Assembly (NCBI RefSeq): GCF_905475395.1
Contig: NC_058339.1
Location: 54,693,172-54,757,171 of the forward strand
Source of the DNA: Chrysoperla carnea
Lineage: Eukaryota; Arthropoda; Insecta; Neuroptera; Chrysopidae
Length of the DNA: 64,000 nt
Direction of reading: 5' to 3'
Made by a program: the position numbers and the translations under genes. Position 1 is the first letter of the stretch, and every line of letters starts with the position of its first letter. Of the stretch, positions 59,275 through 64,000 are shown piece by piece. The notes beneath the pieces are model-generated. The model searched no databases, was not told the DNA's origin, and saw only the letters and a list, made by a program, of their open reading frames with translations.

Positions 59275-60325
59275 ATATCAGTGTTGCACTATTTCTAATA
59301 AATTAGAGAAGTTTAAAAAATCGAACACATTTATTAAGTTCCAGTATTAAAAAATTTAAAAACTTTTAAAGTATTTGCTAGAAAACCGTACACCACTATG
59401 TTAAGTGTACGCACAATAAATTAAAATTTTATTAAGTTTTTTAACATGTGTGCAATAATAGGCCAAAAAATGAAAATTTGTTCAACAAAGAAATTTTTAT
59501 TTAAACATAGACATCAAAACAAAATTTGAAATCAGAAAATGACAAATCTAAAACACATTCTCAAAATCCGCTTTTAAAATAAGATTTAGACATTTATTTA
59601 AAATTTTAAATAAGAACGCTAACTAACAGAATAACATTTCAGAAAAAAAAAAACGTTGTCATGGGCAACAAAGGATCTAATTTGATTCTATTAGTCTTAA
59701 AAACTCATAATCTTAGATTCATTTGGAATAGGCCTATTGGGGATAACACATTAAAAAAAAGTCTACCTCGAAGGTGGTGTGGAAATGACTAACAAACTGG
59801 AACCTTTTAAAATTTTTAAAATGTTTTTAGAGAAATCATTCATAAATTCTTGCGTTTATAAAGCATTTTTGATAATTTAATTGCAAAAGCTTATTTTTTT
59901 CCTGTTAACTTAATGGATTTTATAAAAAGTAATTCTTATAGTCTTTCGTTTATGAAATACATTGGTTGATTTAATTGTAAAAAGTAATAAAAAAAACCAC
60001 CATAAAACCAAATTTTTAATACTAATTATCGCTGTTGCTTAACTTTTATCGTAATATAGATAATAAGTGTAAAAAAGTATAACTAGTTTTTCCAAACATT
60101 ATTTTTTCACTAATTAATGAATCTAAACTGTATTCATTAACATCCCTGCATATGATATAAATAAAATATAAGAATATAAAGTATCAATTTTCACTACCAG
60201 AATTCTTCAAACTAAGAGTGGTCCAATAAAGTTTGTGGTTTGTGGTAACGAATTTTCAGGTTTTTCTACACTGGTCCAACGATGGTCAAACGATTAGACG
60301 ATTATGAATTTAAAATTTATATATC
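59275..60325. other. Central loop of the foldback element
   Basis: AT-rich, without a long ORF. At the right end (60210-60320) a few degenerate arm motifs occur (GTGGTCCAATAAAG, GGTCCAACGATGGTCAAACG), so the right arm probably once extended further. Confidence 0.6.
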
Positions 60326-61751
60326 TTTCGAACTGAGGGTGGTCAAACAAAAATTGTGAGTGGTCAAAAGTGGTCCTACGATTTTGAATGGATTTTGATG
60401 AAAAAATCTATAAATTTTTCACTCCTTTAGTAGAAAATCGATTTTTTTGTTTTTGTCGTTATTACAATCTTTGGATGGTGGAGGGAACGTTTTTTCGTTA
60501 AAAAAAAATTTGTTTTTTCTAAATATTTTTCGAACGGAGGGTGGTCTAACGTTTTTTGTTAATATTCCCAGGTGGTCCTACGATTCTCCAACGATTGAGC
60601 ACAAAAACACCCCAGAATTTGTAGTAATTCATTAGAATCCAGCCTTTTTTGTTTTTCGTTAAAAAAAAAAATTGTTTTTTTCTAAATATTTTTCGAACGA
60701 AGGGTGGTCAAACGATTTCTGTGAATATTTTGGGGTGGTCCTACGATTCGCTAACAATTGACATCAAAAACACCCCAGAATTCCTGCTGCTTATATAAAA
60801 ATTCATTTTTCATTTTTTTTCGTTAAAAAAAAATTCGTTTTTTGTAAATATTTTTCGAACTGAGGGTGGCCAAACGAAAATTGTGGGTGGTCAAAAGTGG
60901 TCCTACGATTTTGAATGGATTTGGATGAAAAAATCTATAAATTTTTCACTCCTTTAGTAGAAAATCGATTTTTTTGTTTTTGTCGTTATTACAATCTTTG
61001 GATGGTGGAGGGAACGTTTTTTCGTTAAAAAAAAATTTGTTTTTTCTAAATATTTTTCGAACGGAGGGTGGTCTAACGTTTTTTGTTAATATTCCCAGGT
61101 GGTCCTACGATTCTCCAACGATTGAGCACAAAAACACCCCAGAATTTGTAGTAATTCATTAGAATCCAGCCTTTTTTGTTTTTCGTTAAAAAAAAAATTG
61201 TTTTTTCTAAATATTTTTCGAACGAAGGGTGGTCAAACGATTTCTGTGAATATTTTGGGGTGGTCCTACGATTCGCTAACAATTGACATCAAAAACACCC
61301 CAGAATTCCTGCTGCTTATATAAAAATTCATTTTTCATTTTTTTTCGTTAAAAAAAAATTCGTTTTTTGTAAATATTTTTCGAACTGAGGGTGGTCAAAC
61401 GAAAATTGTGGGTGGTCAAAAGTGGTCCTACGATTTTGAATGGATTTGGATGAAAAAATCTATAAATTTTTCACTCCTTTAGTAGAAAATCGATTTTTTT
61501 GTTTTTGTCGTTATTACAATCTTTGGATGGTCGAGGGAACGTTTTTTCGTTAAAAAAAAATTTGTTTTTTCTAAATATTTTTCGAACGGAGGGTGGTCTA
61601 ACGTTTTTTGTTAATATTCCCAGGTGGTCCTACGATTCTCCAACGATTGAGCACAAAAACACCCCAGAATTTGTAGTAATTCATTAGAATCCAGCCTTTT
61701 TTGTTTTTCGTTAAAAAAAAAATTGTTTTTTCTAAATATTTTTCGAACGAA
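60325..61751 (-). repeat. Right-arm tandem array (2 full units plus a partial unit)
   Basis: Reverse-orientation units 61227-61751 and 60702-61226 are each 525 bp; a partial unit of about 377 bp lies at 60325-60701. Sequence and spacing mirror the left arm almost base for base. Confidence 0.9.
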
Positions 61752-62039
61752 GGGTGGTCAAACGAAAATTGTGAGTGGTCAAAAGTGGTCCTACGATTTA
61801 GAATCGATTGAGCTCACAATTAAATTAAATTTCGTTCATGGGGGTGCTACCATGTTATTTTCCCTATGCTGGTTATGGTGGAGGCTACGAGAAATAAAAT
61901 TTTGAATCGTGAATATTTTCCGAACGGAGGGTGGTCAAACGAAAATTGAGGGTGGTCAAAAGTGGTCCTACGATGGTCAAACGATTAAGCTCACAAAGAA
62001 CGTAAAATTCGGTCATGGGGGTGCCATCTTCACAAACCT

Positions 62040-62048
62040 GAACAATTG
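62040..62048 (+). repeat. Right 9-bp target-site duplication of the foldback element
   Basis: GAACAATTG, identical to 57358-57366 and directly abutting the end of the inverted repeat. Confidence 0.85.
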
Positions 62049-62049
62049 T

Positions 62050-64000
62050 GTAACATGGATGGTTCAAAAATACCTGCCCCCGTCGAAGTACGGTTCTTCC
62101 ATATTTTATAATTTCCTATATTAACGAAGTTTTTTTAAATCTATAAATAATGTTGTCAGGTAGGTTAAGATTACGCCAACGAGGAGATGTATAAAAAGTA
62201 GCTCCAAGATGGAAAGCGGGAACTTTGTTTAGCACAGCTGGACGAAAGTTGACACTTTCCACCTCGAGGGGAGAAATAGTCTATTACAAATCCAAGAGCA
62301 AAAGTAAAGAATGTCTCACATCTGAGACATTCTTGCTTCCGTGGTGGATATACTACTTTTCTTCCCGATAGAGTCGGAAAGCAGAACCTTCGGAGGTGAG
62401 AAAAAAAATTTGTACAGATGGTGGAAGTGCAAATAATTGCATGTTATATAGTAAGATATGGTATTTTACATGATTTAATTGCGTTTCCACCAAATACATA
62501 CGTAATTCATTTACTTACTGTATGACATACAAAGAAAGATTCGTATAGGAATTTATGAACATGAATTTATGAGAATCGAATACATGAATTTATAAAAATC
62601 GAAATCTAACGATTTTCATAAATTTGACACTCGAGCCACAGTTTAAAGGGGTTGACGATCGAAATGTTTATATTTGTTGAATGATATTTATCTATCTATC
62701 AAAATTACAACGCAGTATGTAATTTATGAATTGTAGAGGTAAATAGAGTGTTGAAATTTTGGAATATATATATTTAGTAGTAAAGTGTTATCTACCATTA
62801 ATATGTCAAATGTTACAACATATCAACATACCGCACACACATAATAATTACATTATTTGAAACCATGTTACACCACATTTTAGCAATTATTATTAACGTT
62901 AATAGCAAATAAAAACGATACTGTTATTAAGGTAGAATACCCGTTAACTCATTTATTTACCGAATGAAATAAAATTTTTAGTGGATATTAAGAATAATCG
63001 TTCCCTCGATAATTGCTAAACTCATAACTTCTGCCCTTCAATTAAAAAAGATATTCGCTATAAGCATTGAAACTTTTTGCATTGCTGATAGTCTGCTCCT
63101 ATAATTTTCCATCACGGTTACTTCGAAAGATAACGATTTAAGAATTTTTTTTTTCTAAATAAATTGGACCTTAACAAACACCGTTCACATTTCTCATAAA
63201 TAATACAAAACTGAAGCGAAATTGAGAAAATTTATTCAGAAGAATGCGAAATTATTTTTTTCTTTTTATTGCATATGAACTTGTATTGGAATAGTTTTTT
63301 TTGAAGTCGGTTTTTTTTATGTTAAAAATTTTTTTATTTTTAGTGAATCTGTACACTAACTAATTTTTCACTTAAAAAATAATCGTGGAAATCGATTGGC
63401 GTGATATTGTGTTTCTCGTTCATTTATCTATTTGAGACTTATATGGTTTTCTCATGGATGCCATTGTCAAAACTGGACCAAAATGAAATGGTACCACTCG
63501 GAAAGCACCATCTTTCAAAATCGGTTCACCCAGTCAAAAATTCTGAGGTAATCTAGAAGTAATCATTGCTGTAATTATATAAATTTCGTAGAAAAAATGA
63601 CAGTTAAGTTAACAGATCAGCCCAATTTAAAAAATAATAATTCAGAGGCAAAATTAAAAATTTCACTAATAATTTACTAATGAAAACGGAAAATTCTCAG
63701 AATGGTAAAGTTAAGAAATTTTCATTGTGTAAGGTAGTGGTGCGCTAACTTATCGTACCGGCGAAACATTGTATATTTTGCGAAATATTTTGAGATGTTT
63801 TTGAATTGAAATAAAAAGTAAAGTTTCATATGGACATATGGTTAAAGAGTTATTTTTTTAGGTAAAGGCGATGGTAAAGCTTAAAACAAAAACAGTATTA
63901 AAATAATTAAATAATTTCTATTGATTTAATGTGAATTTCTTTCACAGAAATAAGAAAAAGTACAAGTAAACTACAGTCGTATACCATATGGCCGGTGTTT
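62050..64000. other. Right-end intergenic DNA, no supported gene
   Basis: A somewhat GC-richer stretch at 62160-62400 includes a 10-bp-stem hairpin (GAATGTCTCA, loop CATC, TGAGACATTC at 62309-62332). The remainder is AT-rich with no recognised element. Confidence 0.45.

Larger units (their letters stand above)
57367..62039. mobile_element. Foldback-type transposon, 4,673 bp, with tandem-repeat arms
   Basis: The element starts AGGTTTGTGAAGATGGC and ends with its exact complement GCCATCTTCACAAACCT. The two outermost blocks (57367-57654 and 61752-62039) are each 288 bp. Inside come tandem units of about 525-526 bp: three full units on the left and two full plus one partial on the right, in opposite orientation. 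A roughly 1-kb AT-rich loop separates the arms. The 9-bp direct repeat GAACAATTG flanks it. Long arms of internal tandem repeats with a 9-bp duplication are typical of Foldback elements, which are related to Mutator. No transposase-like ORF is seen, so mobility would need a helper. The repeated 60-69-codon frames are by-products of the units. Confidence 0.88.

Noticed and set aside
57719-61687. Six near-identical 62-codon frames and several 69-codon frames repeated in both foldback arms
   Set aside because: They recur once per tandem unit, appear on both strands of the same units, and have no domain, start context or splice logic. Their conservation follows from the DNA repeat itself.
57367-62039. 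Mirrored arms as a possible CRISPR-like or viral-derived repeat structure
   Set aside because: The units are 525 bp with no short-repeat/unique-spacer pattern, and no viral genes are present. Terminal inverted repeats and the 9-bp duplication explain the structure as a transposon.
62309-62332. Hairpin as a candidate RNA gene or terminator
   Set aside because: Only a 10-bp stem with no other RNA features. Such hairpins are common in this window.

Overview
The window is AT-rich, intron-bearing animal DNA, almost certainly from an insect nuclear genome. The main evidence is a tandem array of juvenile hormone acid methyltransferase-like (JHAMT-like) genes, an insect-type family. GT-AG introns and dense short inverted-repeat transposons agree with this. 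I could not settle the insect order from sequence alone.

Layout. 1-0.7 kb: an interspersed repeat. 1.0-1.5 kb (+): a small acidic MEA1-like protein. 2.4-16.0 kb (-): four three-exon JHAMT-like genes, head to tail, called A, B, C and D here. All four can be spliced by eye into intact 272-275-residue proteins. B and C are nearly identical at their N-termini, A has lost a residue reported to matter for JHAMT catalysis (Q14 to P), and D is the divergent member. Several mobile-element remnants lie between and inside these genes. 16-35 kb: no convincing gene, only inverted-repeat elements, a SINE-like repeat, microsatellites and a perfect 123-bp tandem duplication. 35.4-41.8 kb (-): an 11-exon TMEM62 orthologue (metallophosphoesterase plus membrane helices), about 667 residues, with phase-consistent splice sites throughout. 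44.1-50.1 kb (+): two long single-exon ORFs in tandem (about 821 and 634 codons) that look like ancient paralogues. They share two short conserved islands and a mitochondrial-presequence-like N-terminus, and one has a C-terminal membrane segment; I do not recognise the family. 50-57 kb: several non-autonomous DNA elements (palindromic, mariner-like, hAT-like) and a retroelement 3'-end remnant carrying a perfect 45-bp hairpin.

57,367-62,039: the most striking structure, a 4.67-kb foldback-type transposon. Its arms are 1.7-1.9 kb long, each is built from about 525-bp tandem units containing smaller repeats, and a 9-bp direct duplication (GAACAATTG) flanks the element exactly. That is the architecture and target-site length of Mutator-related Foldback elements. 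The central loop carries no transposase that I can see.

Functionally the JHAMT-like cluster is the only gene group likely to share a pathway: the last methylation step of juvenile hormone synthesis or related fatty or farnesoic acid methylation. TMEM62, the MEA1-like gene and the two unknown ORFs appear to be independent genes.
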